Assembly: GCA_039805725.1 (NCBI GenBank)
Contig: JBDLTT010000040.1
Span: 1 to 64,000, forward strand
Reading direction: 5' to 3'
From: Fluviibacter sp039805725
GTDB lineage: Bacteria; Pseudomonadota; Gammaproteobacteria; Burkholderiales; Rhodocyclaceae
Length of the DNA stretch: 64,000 nucleotides
The notes beneath the pieces are model-generated. The model searched no databases. It was given only the letters and a program-made list of their open reading frames with translations, and was not told the origin of the DNA. Positions 27,755 to 36,843 of the stretch are shown here, piece after piece. How positions within the stretch are numbered: the stretch's first letter is position 1; each line of letters begins with the position of its first letter. A program made the position numbers and the translations under genes.

Positions 27755-28960
27755 TTAATTTCTGATGACGACCCGGCCGACCCAGAACGCGGCCAACACG
27801 TTGAAGCTGGCGGCCACCAAACCAACCCAGCCGTAACCGCTAATGAAGCCATCGGGTGTTTGCGTAATGAACACGCCGCCGATCATACTACCCAGCCCCA
27901 TAGCCATGGATTGCACAGTGGCGTTGAGTGAAAGGAACGTGCCCCGCTCTTGCGGTTTGACTGCTGCACCCACAATGGCCAGCAAAGGCACCATGCGGCC
28001 AGACACTAGAATAAAGAAGAGCGTCGTGATGGCCAGCCAGGCGATGAGCGGGACCTGAGTCAGGTTGGTAACGAGGAGCACGGGAACGCAGGCGCCGATA
28101 GCGACGATGCGGAACACAATGACTTTGCCGAGGCGATCGGCCAGTGCGCCAATGAGACGCGCGGTCACCAGCGTGGCGGCACCGCCGAGAAAATAGATCG
28201 CGGGAATTTGATCGCTGGCGATACCGACATTGGCAATGGTGTAGAGCGTGATGTACGGAATCACAGTGAACCCGCCGAGGATGACCAGACAGGTGAGTAG
28301 CATGGCGCGCAGATGATTTCGCTCGACCGCAACGCGCAGCATCTGGCGGATCGCCCGCTCTTCGCGCCGGGTGTCGAGATGCGCCCGGAAGTCTGGCAAG
28401 GCGCGATGACCAAACCAGATGAGCCCGACGCTGATGAGGGTGATGAGTACGAACGGCGCTTGCCAGCCCAGGGCGTCGGCCAGCAGTAACGAGAGCGGCA
28501 CACCGGCAATGCTGGATACCGAGAACGCCGTGGCCACATAACCCGTGGCTTTTGCCCGCCGTTCAAAGGGAATGGCATCGGCCACCATGGTATGCACCAG
28601 TGCGCCCATCATGCCGCCAAAGATACCGGCCAGACCGCGCGCAACAAGCAGGGTGAGAAAACCCGGTGACAGCGCACAGAGCAGCGTGGCCACGGCGAAG
28701 GCAACAAAGATGGCGAGCAAAAAACGCTTGCGTTCGAATCGATCGACGATGGGTGCGATAAGCAGGCCGGCGGCGGCCGCGCTGAAACTGTAACTGGCGA
28801 CCAGCAACGCGAATTCATGCGTCGTGATATTCAGCGCGCTGATGAGAAACGGCCCCAGCGGCATCATGATCATGAAGTCCAGCACATGGCAGAACTGAAT
28901 GCCGGCCAGAATGAGCAGCATGGCGCGCTCCGCGTGCGCCAACTGCAGTCGTTGTGTCAT
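27755..28960 (-). CDS. Major facilitator superfamily transporter
   Basis: A 401-aa protein with about 12 membrane helices and MFS loop motifs: IAPIVDRFERKR between helices 2 and 3, ARGLAGIFGGMMGALVHTMVAD in helix 4, and the second-half counterpart GALADRLGKVIVFR. It resembles the AraJ/drug-efflux type of MFS proteins, with acidic and histidine residues (FCHVLDFMIMMPLGPF) in helix 1. Substrate cannot be assigned. It lies 11 bases before the cysS-side boundary on the same strand, so it is probably transcribed with cysS. Confidence 0.9.
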   Translation of the reverse strand: MTQRLQLAHAERAMLLILAGIQFCHVLDFMIMMPLGPFLISALNITTHEFALLVASYSFSAAAAGLLIAPIVDRFERKRFLLAIFVAFAVATLLCALSPGFLTLLVARGLAGIFGGMMGALVHTMVADAIPFERRAKATGYVATAFSVSSIAGVPLSLLLADALGWQAPFVLITLISVGLIWFGHRALPDFRAHLDTRREERAIRQMLRVAVERNHLRAMLLTCLVILGGFTVIPYITLYTIANVGIASDQIPAIYFLGGAATLVTARLIGALADRLGKVIVFRIVAIGACVPVLLVTNLTQVPLIAWLAITTLFFILVSGRMVPLLAIVGAAVKPQERGTFLSLNATVQSMAMGLGSMIGGVFITQTPDGFISGYGWVGLVAASFNVLAAFWVGRVVIRN

Positions 28961-28971
28961 GGGTTTGCCGA

Positions 28972-30360
28972 TCAGGCGCGACGCCAGACCGTGCCCTGCG
29001 GGGTATCTTCGAGGACGACGCCTGCGTCGAGCAAGTCTTTACGTACACGGTCGGCCGTGGCGAAATCTTTGGCTTTGCGGGCGTCGAGCCGTTCCTGAAT
29101 TTTGGCTTCGATCTGCGCGGGGGTGAGGCCGTCGGCATCGGCACCCGTTGCACGTTGCAAGAACGCCTCCGGTGCGCGTTGCAGCAGACCCAGCACCCCG
29201 GCCAGGGCTTTGAGCTGGCCGGCAAGTTTGCTGCATTGATCACGATTCACCGCCTGCACCAGTTCGAACAATACGGCCATGGCTTCTGGCGTATTGAAGT
29301 CGTCGTTCATGGCGGCGGCAAATTTCTGGCCATATGGACTTGTCCAATCGATGGCCGCATCTTCGGCCGGCACATTGCGCAAGGCGGTGTAGAGGCGTTC
29401 GAGTGCGTAGCCGGCATCATCGAGATGCGATGTCGAATAGTTCAGCGGGCTACGGTAGTGCGCCCGCAGAATAAAGAAACGGATGATCTCGGGGTCGTAG
29501 ACTTTGAGCACGTCGCGGATCGTGAAGAAGTTGCCGAGCGACTTCGACATCTTTTCTTCAATGCCGTCTTTTTCCACACGGATAAATCCGTTGTGCATCC
29601 AGATGTTGGCAAAGGTGCCACCATGCGCGCCTTCGGACTGCGCAATTTCGTTCTCGTGGTGCGGGAACTGCAGATCGGCGCCGCCACCGTGAATGTCGAA
29701 ATGGTCGCCGAGCAAGGCGCTGCTCATGGCCGAGCATTCGATATGCCAGCCCGGCCGGCCATCGCCCCAGGGCGATTCCCATGCCGGCTCTCCGGCTTTG
29801 GCGTGCTTCCACAGTACGAAGTCGAGTGGGTCTTCCTTGGCACCGGCCACAGCCACACGCTCACCGGCACGCAGATCGTCGAGCGATTTGCCAGAGAGCT
29901 TGCCGTAACCGGGGAATTTGCGCACAGCGAAGTTGACGTCGCCGTCGCCGCCCTGATAGGCCAGGCCTTTGTCTTGCAGTGCGCCGATGAGGTCGAGCAT
30001 TTCCGGCACGTAGTCGGTTGCCCGCGGTTCCTTCGTCGGACGCAACACACCTAGCGCATCGCTGTCTTCGTGCATGGCGGCAATATAACGATCTGTCAGC
30101 TGCTGGATCGTCTCGCCGCGTTCGTTGGCGCGATGGATGATCTTGTCGTCAATGTCGGTGATATTGCGCACGTAGTCGACCCGGTAGCCCTGCGCCATGA
30201 GCCAGCGGTACACCATGTCGAACACAACCATCACCCGGGCATGACCCAGGTGGCAAAAGTCGTAGACGGTCATGCCACACACGTACATGCGTACCTGCCC
30301 CGGATGGATCGGCTTCAACGGGGTTTTTTCACGGGCAAGGGTGTTATAGATCGACAGCAT
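28972..30360 (-). CDS. cysS: Cysteinyl-tRNA synthetase
   Basis: Class I aminoacyl-tRNA synthetase of 462 aa. Zinc-site cysteine and HIGH motif are in MYVCGMTVYDFCHLGH near residue 25-38. The downstream metal ligands appear in GWHIECSAM and FPHHENEIAQSE, and the KMSKS loop in EEKMSKSLGNFFT. A C-terminal helical anticodon domain ends TADRVRKDLLDAGVVLEDTP. The start MLSIYNTLAREK is chosen over a 21-codon upstream extension that enters the divergent ppiB promoter region. Confidence 0.98.
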   Translation of the reverse strand: MLSIYNTLAREKTPLKPIHPGQVRMYVCGMTVYDFCHLGHARVMVVFDMVYRWLMAQGYRVDYVRNITDIDDKIIHRANERGETIQQLTDRYIAAMHEDSDALGVLRPTKEPRATDYVPEMLDLIGALQDKGLAYQGGDGDVNFAVRKFPGYGKLSGKSLDDLRAGERVAVAGAKEDPLDFVLWKHAKAGEPAWESPWGDGRPGWHIECSAMSSALLGDHFDIHGGGADLQFPHHENEIAQSEGAHGGTFANIWMHNGFIRVEKDGIEEKMSKSLGNFFTIRDVLKVYDPEIIRFFILRAHYRSPLNYSTSHLDDAGYALERLYTALRNVPAEDAAIDWTSPYGQKFAAAMNDDFNTPEAMAVLFELVQAVNRDQCSKLAGQLKALAGVLGLLQRAPEAFLQRATGADADGLTPAQIEAKIQERLDARKAKDFATADRVRKDLLDAGVVLEDTPQGTVWRRA

Positions 30361-30442
30361 GGGGGCGTAACCAAGGGAAATGCGGATAAAATGCGTCTTT
30401 GAATATAGCACGACCCATGGCATTCCCTAGGAGAAACCTTTC

Positions 30443-30940
30443 ATGCAAACCGTCATCCTCAACACCAATTACGGCCCCATCACGCTGGAACTCGATAACG
30501 AACACGCCCCGGTGACGGTTGCCAATTTTCTGACATACGCCCGCGAAGGCCATTACGACAACACAATCTTCCATCGGGTCATTAATGGCTTCATGATCCA
30601 GGGCGGCGGTTTCGCGCCGGGCATGAAGCAAAAGGATACCCATGCACCAATTAAGAACGAAGCCAACAATGGCCTGAAGAACACCACCGGCACCATTGCC
30701 ATGGCGCGGACGAACGACCCGCAATCGGCCTCGGCACAGTTCTTTATTAATGTCGCTGACAACGACTTTTTGAACTTCAAGAGCGAAACTCCGCAAGGCT
30801 GGGGCTACGCCGTGTTCGGCAAGGTCTCGGACGGCATGGATACGGTCAACAAGATCAAGGCCGTGAAGACCGGCACCAGTGGTTTCCATCAAGACGTACC
30901 CAAGGAAGACGTGATTATCCAGTCGGTCACCATTAAATGA
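30443..30940 (+). CDS. ppiB: Cytosolic peptidyl-prolyl cis-trans isomerase B (cyclophilin)
   Basis: A 165-aa single-domain cyclophilin without a signal peptide, catalysing proline isomerisation during folding. Active-site segments are FHRVINGFMIQGGGF, MARTNDPQSASAQFFINVAD and FGKVSDGMDTV. An AGGAG-type ribosome site lies upstream. The last four bases overlap the lpxH start (ATGA), an arrangement also seen in related genomes next to cysS. Confidence 0.96.
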   Translation: MQTVILNTNYGPITLELDNEHAPVTVANFLTYAREGHYDNTIFHRVINGFMIQGGGFAPGMKQKDTHAPIKNEANNGLKNTTGTIAMARTNDPQSASAQFFINVADNDFLNFKSETPQGWGYAVFGKVSDGMDTVNKIKAVKTGTSGFHQDVPKEDVIIQSVTIK

Positions 30941-31677
30941 TTTTTTTTGCGTCCGATGTACACCTCTCATCGGACACCCCGGCCATTACGGCGCGCTTCC
31001 TGAATTTTCTGGAACGCGCCCGCCGGGAGGCTTCGGCCGTTTATCTGCTGGGTGACATTTTTGAGGCCTGGGTCGGTGACGAAGATCTCAAGCGCCGCGC
31101 TTACCAACCGGTATTCGCCACCCTACGGGAACTGACGCAAGGCGGCGTGGCCGTATTTTTTATGGCCGGCAACCGGGATTTTTTACTGAGCGATCAGGTG
31201 CTGGCCAAACTGGGCATGCACCGCCTGACCGACCCCTATGTGCTGTCGCTGTCGAACTGGCAGTTTGTGCTGTCGCATGGGGATCTGTATTGCACCGACG
31301 ATGTGGCCTACCAGCGCTATCGCGCTATGGTGCACGACCCGAAAACTCAGGCCAAGTTTCTGGGGTATCCGTACTGGGTGCGCCGACTCATGGCTCGCTG
31401 GCTGCGCTGGAAGAGCGAAGGACGTCGCTACGATGCCCAAACTCTGACCATGACTGATGTGTCCGAAACCACCGTCGAAGACGAAGCACGCCGTTACGGC
31501 TACGCCACGCTGATCCACGGCCATACCCACCGCCCGGCGACCCATGACATCATCGTGGATGGCATTCACGTTGAACGTTGGGTGCTGGCCGATTGGTCTA
31601 GCGAACGGGGCGAATATCTGGCCTGGGATGAGCGTGCTGAGGCCGAAGACGCCCGACTCGCCCGCCACACCATTTAA
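30937..31677 (+). CDS. lpxH: UDP-2,3-diacylglucosamine hydrolase LpxH
   Basis: Cleaves UDP-2,3-diacylglucosamine to lipid X in lipid A synthesis at the inner-membrane surface. The 246-aa calcineurin-like phosphoesterase shows the metal ligands in order: FFASDVHLS, LLGDIFEAWVGD, FMAGNRDFLL, VLSHGDLYCTDD and IHGHTHRPATH. Length and motif order match LpxH. Its start overlaps the ppiB stop. Confidence 0.96.
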   Translation: MIFFASDVHLSSDTPAITARFLNFLERARREASAVYLLGDIFEAWVGDEDLKRRAYQPVFATLRELTQGGVAVFFMAGNRDFLLSDQVLAKLGMHRLTDPYVLSLSNWQFVLSHGDLYCTDDVAYQRYRAMVHDPKTQAKFLGYPYWVRRLMARWLRWKSEGRRYDAQTLTMTDVSETTVEDEARRYGYATLIHGHTHRPATHDIIVDGIHVERWVLADWSSERGEYLAWDERAEAEDARLARHTI

Positions 31678-31795
31678 TATTGGTTTCATAAGCCGCCGTT
31701 AAGCTCTGTCGGCTTGAATATGAATTATCAGCTACCATATCGGTGCTGAGATGCTCCAATTTTTTTAGCACCCTGTTTTTATTGAGGAATTAGCC

Positions 31796-32491
31796 ATGGA
31801 TATTCGCACAACACCCTCTCTCGGCGGAATGACCATCAATGCCGCCCGCAATCAGGTATTGCGCAACACCTACTGGCTGCTCGCGCTGTCGCTGATCCCG
31901 ACCGTCATTGGCGCTATGGTCGGTATGGCCGCCAACGTGCCGATGCTGATGGCCGGTAGCCCGATCATGGGCGTGCTCCTGTTTTTCGGTGTCGCTTTCG
32001 CCTTTATGTGGGGCATCCAGCGCAATCGGAATAGCGCGACGGGTGTTTTCCTGCTGCTAGGCTTTACCTTCTTCATGGGCGTCATGCTGTCACAGATCCT
32101 GAGCGTCGCCCTGGGCATGACCAATGGTGGCGCGCTGATTGCGATGGCGGGTAGCGCCACGGCGGCAATTTTCTTCTCGCTGGCCATGTACACCAGCGTG
32201 AGCAAGCGTGACTTCAGCTTCATGGGTAACTTTCTGTTTGCCGGTCTGATTCTGCTGATCATTGCTTCGCTGGCCAATATTTTCCTGGCCATTCCGGCCA
32301 TGGCGATCGCCATCTCGGCGATTGGCGCCCTACTCTTTACCGGCTACCTGTTGTATGACCTAAGCCGCATCGTCAATGGCGGTGAAACCAACTACATCAC
32401 GGCCACCCTGGCGGTGTACCTGGATATCTACAACCTGTTCGTCAGCCTGTTGAACCTACTGATGATTTTTAACGGCAACGACCGCGACTAA
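31796..32491 (+). CDS. yccA: Bax inhibitor-1 family membrane protein (YccA-like)
   Basis: A 231-aa protein with about seven membrane helices and the family features RNQVLRNTYWLLALSL near the N-terminus and LYDLSRIVNGGETNYITATLAVYLDIYNLFVSLLNLL near the C-terminus, whose aspartates form the conserved pH-sensing pair in BI-1 relatives. E. coli YccA interacts with FtsH and modulates SecY degradation. The gene stands alone between a 118-base upstream gap with an ATTGAGGAAT ribosome-site region and a strong terminator. Confidence 0.92.
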   Translation: MDIRTTPSLGGMTINAARNQVLRNTYWLLALSLIPTVIGAMVGMAANVPMLMAGSPIMGVLLFFGVAFAFMWGIQRNRNSATGVFLLLGFTFFMGVMLSQILSVALGMTNGGALIAMAGSATAAIFFSLAMYTSVSKRDFSFMGNFLFAGLILLIIASLANIFLAIPAMAIAISAIGALLFTGYLLYDLSRIVNGGETNYITATLAVYLDIYNLFVSLLNLLMIFNGNDRD

Positions 32492-32508
32492 GTTGCAATA
32501 GCCGCCGC

Positions 32509-32535
32509 AAAGGAGCCCGCTGCGGCTCCTTTTTT
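32509..32535 (+). terminator. Terminator after the yccA-like gene
   Basis: AAAGGAGCC and GGCTCCTTT enclose a six-base loop and run into six T. It lies about 20 bases after the stop codon. Confidence 0.9.
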
Positions 32536-32656
32536 CATTTAAAATCAATAAGTTGTAAATTTTTAGTCGAATCTGTCAACGCCACCCGCTCTTTACGCGT
32601 TATTTGCCCTACGCGGTCTGTAATTCGGGCCGATTACCGAACAGAGGTTTAGCAAA

Positions 32657-32947
32657 ATGGGCAAGAAAGCTTCAACAGAAATGGTCGTGCGCCAGCTGGA
32701 GCACTCGCTGCACATGACGTCGAAAGAAATCGAAGGCCTAGGTCGCAATTCCGCCGTGTGCGACTACGACTTGGGTTTACTGGATCAGCAGGGCGTGAAA
32801 AAGTGTCTGGCCGATTCGCTCAAGCTCTTTATCGAAGAGATCGCCCGGTTCAAAACCAAGAATGGTGCCGCTTACCGTCTGGCGCGTCAGATTTTCTCCG
32901 ACGCGTACTTGAACAGCGCCAACCTGATTGTGAAGGTTGCCGCCTAA
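32657..32947 (+). CDS. Hypothetical 96-aa protein
   Basis: I do not recognise this protein. It starts MGKKASTEMVVRQLEHSLHM after an AGAGG ribosome site, has no signal peptide or membrane helix, and looks mostly helical. Notable are two cysteines (NSAVCDYDLGLL and VKKCLADSLKLF) and a basic/aromatic C-terminal half (FKTKNGAAYRLARQIFSDAY). Good codon use, a proper start, flanking terminators on both sides and a 165-base upstream gap indicate a real single-gene transcription unit. Confidence 0.75.
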   Translation: MGKKASTEMVVRQLEHSLHMTSKEIEGLGRNSAVCDYDLGLLDQQGVKKCLADSLKLFIEEIARFKTKNGAAYRLARQIFSDAYLNSANLIVKVAA

Positions 32948-32973
32948 GTTCCTAGGTCTCAGTCGCCCAACAT

Positions 32974-32999
32974 GCCCGGCAGCAAGCCGGGCTTTTTTT
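32974..32999 (+). terminator. Terminator after the 96-aa gene
   Basis: GCCCGGC and GCCGGGC enclose AGCAA and are followed by seven T. It separates this gene from convergent rlmD. Confidence 0.92.
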
Positions 33000-33015
33000 G
33001 ACAGCCCGGTGCGTC

Positions 33016-34371
33016 TTACAGACGACGAAAGACGGCGATCGACTCGACGTGCGCCGTATGCGGGAACATATTGGCAACTCCCGCGCCCTCGAGCGTATAG
33101 CCCTTGACATGGACCAGCACCCCGGCATCCCGCGCCAGCGTAGCCGGGTTGCAGGAAATGTAGACAATCGTATGCGGCGCGTCGCCGCGCGGCTGCTGGG
33201 CATCGGGCAGCGCTTTGACCAGCTCCAGCGCCCCTTCACGCGGTGGGTCGATCAGCATGCGGTCCAGCTTGCCTACTCGCTCCAGTACCGGCTGGCAATC
33301 CAGAAAGAGGTTGGCCGCCAAGAAGCTGGTCAAATGACCCAAGCTGTTCTTAGCGGCATTCTCAGCGGCCCGCTTCACGAGCGCCTCGCTCCCCTCCACG
33401 CCCACCACCTCAGCACCGCTGCTGGCAATCGGCAGCGTAAAGTTACCTAAGCCACAGAACATATCGGCCACCCGTTCCCCCGGCTGTGCCGCCAGCAGGC
33501 GCATGGCCTTGGTCACCAGTGCATGATTCATCGCCGGATTGACCTGGGTAAATTCGGTGGGTGCAAAGTTCAGTGAAAGGCTAAAGTTCGGCAGATGGTA
33601 GGTCAGCAGCGGTCTATCCTGTGGATCCAGCGGGTGCACCGTTGCCGGTCCGCCCGGTTGCAGGAACCAACGTACGCCATGCCGCCTACCCAAAGCCGCC
33701 AAGTGGGCCTGGTCGGCCTCGGTCAGGGGCTCCAGGTGACGCAGCACCAACACGATATCGAGCACAGCGGGGTTGTCCGCGATTTCGCCTACGGCCATCT
33801 CGATTTGCGGCATTCGATCCGGCTGGCTCATGCCTTCGATGAGGTGGCGCAAGGGCACGAGCAGATCAGACATAGGCCTGGGCAAGATGCTGCACGAGGT
33901 CATGTCGGCGATATAGCTACTCCGGCGCTCATGGAACCCCACCAGCACGCCGCCCTTTTTAGGAACCAGACGCACGGACAGCCTTGCCCGATAGCGATAG
34001 TGCCAGGTCGGGCCCGAGATCGGGGCGTATACCGCCCCCGGCTTAACGTGACCGATATGCTGGAGATTATCTTCCAGAACCCGCTGTTTACTGGCGACCT
34101 GCATCAGCGGATCGGCATGTTGCAAGGAGCACCCCCCGCAAACGCCAAAGTGCGGGCAGCGGGGCATCACACGAGCTGAGGCCGCTTTATGGATCTCGGT
34201 GACCCGAGCCATTTCAAAATTAGGTTTACGCCGATAGCTGAGCCAGCTCACCCGTTCGCCGGGCAGCCCCCCTTCAACAAAAATCGTTTTACCTTCGGCG
34301 CGGGCGATGCCCTGGCCGGCGTGGTCCAGAGACTCGATGATGCCCGTAGTTGCAACTGTATTTTTAGCCAT
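33016..34371 (-). CDS. rlmD: 23S rRNA (uracil-5-)-methyltransferase RlmD
   Basis: Methylates U1939 of 23S rRNA (E. coli numbering). The 451-aa protein has an N-terminal TRAM domain, then the iron-sulfur cluster cysteines in CPHFGVCGGCSLQH with a fourth in MTSCSILP. The SAM site is VADMFCGLGNFTLPIA, DRMLIDPPREGA follows, and the catalytic cysteine is in VYISCNPATLARD. An AGGA site precedes the chosen ATG. A 41-codon upstream extension with many Cys and Arg is rejected. A single-gene unit, convergent with the orphan 96-aa gene. Confidence 0.96.
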   Translation of the reverse strand: MAKNTVATTGIIESLDHAGQGIARAEGKTIFVEGGLPGERVSWLSYRRKPNFEMARVTEIHKAASARVMPRCPHFGVCGGCSLQHADPLMQVASKQRVLEDNLQHIGHVKPGAVYAPISGPTWHYRYRARLSVRLVPKKGGVLVGFHERRSSYIADMTSCSILPRPMSDLLVPLRHLIEGMSQPDRMPQIEMAVGEIADNPAVLDIVLVLRHLEPLTEADQAHLAALGRRHGVRWFLQPGGPATVHPLDPQDRPLLTYHLPNFSLSLNFAPTEFTQVNPAMNHALVTKAMRLLAAQPGERVADMFCGLGNFTLPIASSGAEVVGVEGSEALVKRAAENAAKNSLGHLTSFLAANLFLDCQPVLERVGKLDRMLIDPPREGALELVKALPDAQQPRGDAPHTIVYISCNPATLARDAGVLVHVKGYTLEGAGVANMFPHTAHVESIAVFRRL

Positions 34372-34480
34372 TGACCGTTCCTGCTGCAAACGTACCGCGC
34401 TTCCCGCGCATGAAAGCTGCCGGCAAAACCAGCCGGCAAGGCGGCAAATTGTACTGGATCCGCCGCCAGTTTTGCCCCTG

Positions 34481-34506
34481 TTGACCAATGCCAAAATGTG
34501 TATAAT
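34481..34506 (+). promoter_or_regulatory. Probable sigma70 promoter of the Ala/Pro lipoprotein gene
   Basis: A perfect -10 TATAAT is preceded by TTGACC, but with only 14 bases between them, shorter than the usual 17; a shifted -35 (TGTTGA) would give 16. The ATG lies about 90 bases downstream, so the leader is moderately long. The -10 is convincing and the -35 uncertain. Confidence 0.55.
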
Positions 34507-34594
34507 TTAACCAGACTGCATGTGTAGTCATGTCCTGTTCGGGACGCTGTTTCGGGCAGGAAATTCTTCAACGACCTTTATCTAAGGGAAGAAA

Positions 34595-34798
34595 ATGAAA
34601 CAATCGCTCCTCGTCGCTGCTCTGCTCGCTCTCGCCGTTACCGCCTGTGGCAAAAAAGAAGCCCCGGCTGCTGCACCGGCCGCTCCGGCTGCTGCCCCGG
34701 CTCCTGCTGCTGCCGCTCCGGCCGCTCCTGCTGCTGCCCCGGCTGCCCCGGCTGCCCCGGCTGCCCCGGCTGCCGCTCCGGCTCCGGCTGCCAAGTAA
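34595..34798 (+). CDS. Small Ala/Pro-repeat lipoprotein
   Basis: A 67-aa protein with a lipoprotein signal (MKQSLLVAALLALAVTAC, lipobox VTAC at residues 15-18), followed by GKKE and then about 45 residues made only of Ala and Pro, ending in Lys. The mature part could be a flexible or extended periplasmic spacer anchored by lipid. The repeat is coded largely by tandem GCTGCCCCG units, so repeat number may vary. An AAGGGAAG ribosome site, an upstream TATAAT and a downstream terminator support a real, well-expressed gene. Function unknown. Confidence 0.8.
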   Translation: MKQSLLVAALLALAVTACGKKEAPAAAPAAPAAAPAPAAAAPAAPAAAPAAPAAPAAPAAAPAPAAK

Positions 34799-34841
34799 TC
34801 GCTTTCGCGATCTTGGAACCGCTTCGGCGGTTGCAAAAAGA

Positions 34842-34865
34842 AACCGGCCCTCGGGCCGGTTTTTT
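34842..34865 (+). terminator. Terminator after the Ala/Pro lipoprotein gene
   Basis: ACCGGCC and GGCCGGT enclose CTCG, extended by A-T pairs, and lead into six T. A smaller stem AACCGC-TTCG-GCGGTT lies just before it. Confidence 0.9.
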
Positions 34866-34888
34866 CATGCCTGCGATTCTGGACGGAA

Positions 34889-35671
34889 TTAGGCATGTAA
34901 CTCCAGCCAATCGAATCCATCTTCCTGGCTGGCGACATAAAATCGCGACGGAATATCGGAGAGCACCTCGCGAATTGCGGCCAACACATGCGCCTCGGTA
35001 TTGTTGGACTGCGACAGGTGCGCGGCAACCACGTGCTGCAATCGATCCAAATTGAGTCGACCGAGCAAGCCGGCGGCGTCCCGGTTACATAAATGGCCAT
35101 AGCGGCCGGCAATGCGTTGCTTCAGGCTATCCGGATAGGACGATGCGGCCAGTAAATCCGGGTCATGGTTGAACTCGAGAACCAGTCCGTCGCAATCCTG
35201 CAACGAACGTTCGACGTGCGGCGTGAGCATCCCCAGGTCGGTCAGAACGCCCAACCGCAGGGTCTCATACACGACAACGTACTGAACGGGTTCCCGCGCA
35301 TCATGCGGGACCGGAAACGGCTGAACCTCGACACACCCCAACTCAAAGGGCGCATGGCTATCAATAATACGCAGGGCAACGCCGTTACAGGCATCAAGCG
35401 ACCGCATATGTACTGCGGCGTGGGTCCCTCGGGTAAGACAAACGGTGGCGCCCGTTTTGCGGGCAAGCGCCATCACGCCGCCAATGTGGTCGCCATGTTC
35501 ATGGGTCACGAGAATGGCGTCCAGCCCCATAGGGTCGACGCCGCGAGCTTCGATTCTGGACAGCGCCTGCCGCACCGGCAAACCACAATCGATCAGGAGG
35601 CGGGTTGATCCCGCCTCAATCAGCAGTGCATTACCCTCGCTCCCGCTGCCGAGGGAGGTGAACCGAATCAC
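34889..35671 (-). CDS. Metallo-beta-lactamase-fold hydrolase
   Basis: A 260-aa cytosolic protein with the metal-binding motif THEHGDHIGG near residue 57, preceded by RFTSLGSGSEGNALLIEAG and LLIDCGLP. Further likely ligands are VPHDA, LTDLG and AAHLSQSNN. It resembles the YycJ/WalJ-type group of single-domain hydrolases thought to act on nucleic acids, though the substrate is not evident. The start is GTG, overlapping the bamC stop (GTGA), so it is translated from the dapA-bamC message. Confidence 0.9.
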   Translation of the reverse strand: MIRFTSLGSGSEGNALLIEAGSTRLLIDCGLPVRQALSRIEARGVDPMGLDAILVTHEHGDHIGGVMALARKTGATVCLTRGTHAAVHMRSLDACNGVALRIIDSHAPFELGCVEVQPFPVPHDAREPVQYVVVYETLRLGVLTDLGMLTPHVERSLQDCDGLVLEFNHDPDLLAASSYPDSLKQRIAGRYGHLCNRDAAGLLGRLNLDRLQHVVAAHLSQSNNTEAHVLAAIREVLSDIPSRFYVASQEDGFDWLELHA

Positions 35672-36840
35672 CGCAACTGCTGCAGCAACAGATCCAGAAT
35701 CTGGCGGGCAATCGGTGACACATCGGCCTGCCCCGTATCACCCGGTGCCAGAACGATCACGTTGGTAGGGCCACCCGCTTTTTGTTCTGCCACGCTGATA
35801 CGGTACTGAACCTTGGTCGGCACCTTGTCATCCTTGCTGCGCCAGAAAGCCAGGCTGGCCCAGAAGCCGCCTTCGCCTTTTTCCTGAACCGACTTGTCGT
35901 CGGAGTCCACGTAACGGACGTAGTACAAGCCCAAGTTCCGTTCGCGATCTTCCACCGTAAAGCCGACACGATCGAGCGCCAGACCGACCCGACGCCAGCT
36001 ACGGTCAAAGGAGTCATCGACGACCAGCATCGCGCCACCGTTCGGCGACTGCACCATACGCGCTTTATCCAGCGCCTTCGCGGTCGTTGCGCCATCACCC
36101 TTCTTGGCCAATTCTTTAGCCTCGGGCTCACTGACACCGTCAAACTTGAACATCAGGCGACGCAGCATCTCGGCTTCCAGAGTCGGATCGGCATCGCGTG
36201 GCTGCCAACGTGTCTCGCTCTTGCCTTCGGTGACATAGACTTCGACCATGCCGCGGTGGCTGATGAAAATATCGGTGGTACCGGCCTGCGGTCCTTTTTC
36301 CAGACGGGTGCGGTACATATCGCGTTCGGGTGTGGAATAGAGCGTACCGAGCACTTTGCCGAGGAAGCCCTGTATAGCCCCCGCGGGCACATTGGCCCGG
36401 TTTTCCGCCCAGTCGGTTTCCATGATGCCAGTCTGCGGATTTTCTTTTTTCAGGACAAAACCGTTTTCCTGCCAGAACGCTTTGGTGACATTCCAGGCCT
36501 TATCTTCAGGTACCGTGACGACCAGCCATCGATGGTTGCCTTGACGTTCGATGCGGGCAATACCGCGCGAGCCATCGGGCAAGACGCTCTCGTCAGCCTT
36601 CTGCGACTGCGCAGCCTTGTTCTTGGCGTTGACCTGCGAATAGACCGCAACGCCCGATGATGGCACATTGGGCGCGGTGTATTGTGTGGTATTGCTGGGG
36701 CGTGTCAGATCCGGCGGGATATCCAGCGGCGGCGCCTTGGCGGCGGTGCCGTAATCGATTTTTTTGGATTCAGGCAGGTACGCACAGCCCACGGCCAGAG
36801 CGGCCAGCATCAGGGTGCCGACACGGGACAGCTTATTCAT
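35668..36840 (-). CDS. bamC: Outer membrane protein assembly factor BamC
   Basis: Lipoprotein of the BAM complex. The 390-aa protein has a lipobox (LAVGC) about 19 residues in, then the extended, conserved N-terminal segment that binds BamD in E. coli (PESKKIDYGTAAKAPPLDIP followed by PDLT). Two helix-grip domains follow, the second starting near ALDRVGFTVEDRERNLGLYYVRY. It lies directly after dapA, the same pairing as in E. coli, and overlaps the hydrolase gene. Confidence 0.93.
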   Translation of the reverse strand: MNKLSRVGTLMLAALAVGCAYLPESKKIDYGTAAKAPPLDIPPDLTRPSNTTQYTAPNVPSSGVAVYSQVNAKNKAAQSQKADESVLPDGSRGIARIERQGNHRWLVVTVPEDKAWNVTKAFWQENGFVLKKENPQTGIMETDWAENRANVPAGAIQGFLGKVLGTLYSTPERDMYRTRLEKGPQAGTTDIFISHRGMVEVYVTEGKSETRWQPRDADPTLEAEMLRRLMFKFDGVSEPEAKELAKKGDGATTAKALDKARMVQSPNGGAMLVVDDSFDRSWRRVGLALDRVGFTVEDRERNLGLYYVRYVDSDDKSVQEKGEGGFWASLAFWRSKDDKVPTKVQYRISVAEQKAGGPTNVIVLAPGDTGQADVSPIARQILDLLLQQLR

Positions 36841-36843
36841 CAA

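Noticed and set aside
34647..35112. Open frames in other frames or on the opposite strand over the Ala/Pro lipoprotein gene
   Set aside because: They arise from the GC-rich tandem repeat, which is open in several frames; only the frame with signal peptide, ribosome site and terminator is credible.
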